6,160 nt of DNA. Origin: Ignavibacteriales bacterium (lineage in GTDB: Bacteria > Bacteroidota > Ignavibacteria > Ignavibacteriales > Ignavibacteriaceae). Positions 6,099-6,160 of this stretch are shown piece after piece. Each line of letters opens with the position of its first letter. Position 1 is the stretch's first letter. The notes below the pieces were generated by a model. It was not told where the DNA came from. It saw only the letters and a program-made list of their open reading frames with translations, and did no database searches. The stretch spans positions 19,622 to 25,781 of the forward strand of contig PLNZ01000353.1 in assembly GCA_003142915.1 (NCBI GenBank). The letters run 5' to 3'. Both the position numbers and the translations under genes were made by a program.

Positions 6099-6118
6099 TA
6101 TATGAAAGGAAATTTACT

Positions 6119-6160
6119 ATGAACAGATTGGTGTTTTTATTATTACTTATTATAATAATA
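6119..6160 (+). CDS. Start of an exported or membrane protein (cut by right edge)
   Basis: Only 14 codons are visible: MNRLVFLLLLIIII. A positive residue followed by an unbroken hydrophobic run is typical of a Sec signal peptide or a first membrane segment. An AAAGGA ribosome binding site (6105-6110) lies 8 bases before the ATG at 6119, and the frame stays open to the edge. The earlier ATG at 6102 reaches a stop after six codons (6120-6122), overlapping this start, so it is not the start of this gene. Nothing more can be said about the function. The gene is divergent from the HD-domain operon and separated from it by about 1.06 kb. Confidence 0.6.
   Translation, partial: MNRLVFLLLLIIII

Overview
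The window looks like a piece of an AT-rich (very roughly one-third GC by eye) bacterial chromosome. Five of the seven genes listed lie on the minus strand. Four features suggest the Bacteroidota/Chlorobiota/Ignavibacteriota assemblage, with Ignavibacteria-like bacteria my first guess: weak or absent Shine-Dalgarno sequences before most minus-strand genes, many Lys/Asn/Ile/Phe codons of the AT-rich type, a PgpH-type 7TM-HD protein in a genome that also makes lipoproteins, and a WaaE-like glycosyltransferase. This is inference from style and gene content. No rRNA or other marker gene is present to prove it.

Positions 1-5054 form one tightly packed minus-strand gene cluster, read from right to left: a 7TM-HD cyclic-dinucleotide phosphodiesterase (PgpH type), a XerD-like tyrosine recombinase, an M50 site-2-type membrane zinc protease, a lipoprotein with beta-propeller-like repeats, and the N-terminal part of a family-2 glycosyltransferase that runs off the left edge. 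The junctions are a 1-base TAATG overlap, a 4-base gap, an 8-base overlap and a 42-base gap, with no terminator between them, so the cluster is probably one operon. A sigma70-like promoter (TTGACT, 17 bases, TATATT) lies about 215 bases before the first gene. The proteins share an envelope theme: a membrane-bound second-messenger hydrolase, an intramembrane protease, a lipoprotein and a glycan-building enzyme. The chromosome-dimer recombinase sits among them.

Positions 5055-6118 hold about 1.06 kb with no convincing long gene. The stretch contains several signals that appear to be oriented rightwards: a set of three alternating complementary 7-mers that can fold into two mutually exclusive hairpins, one followed by T runs; a second stem-loop next to a possible promoter; a 34-codon small ORF with the best ribosome binding site in the window; and two overlapping palindromes just before a new rightward gene. 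That gene begins at 6119 with a signal-peptide-like start and is cut by the right edge.

The core operon is made of recognisable families. The less explained part is the leader-like 5.6-6.1 kb segment, with its switchable hairpin and small basic ORF. No CRISPR array, tRNA, rRNA, insertion sequence or phage gene was seen.
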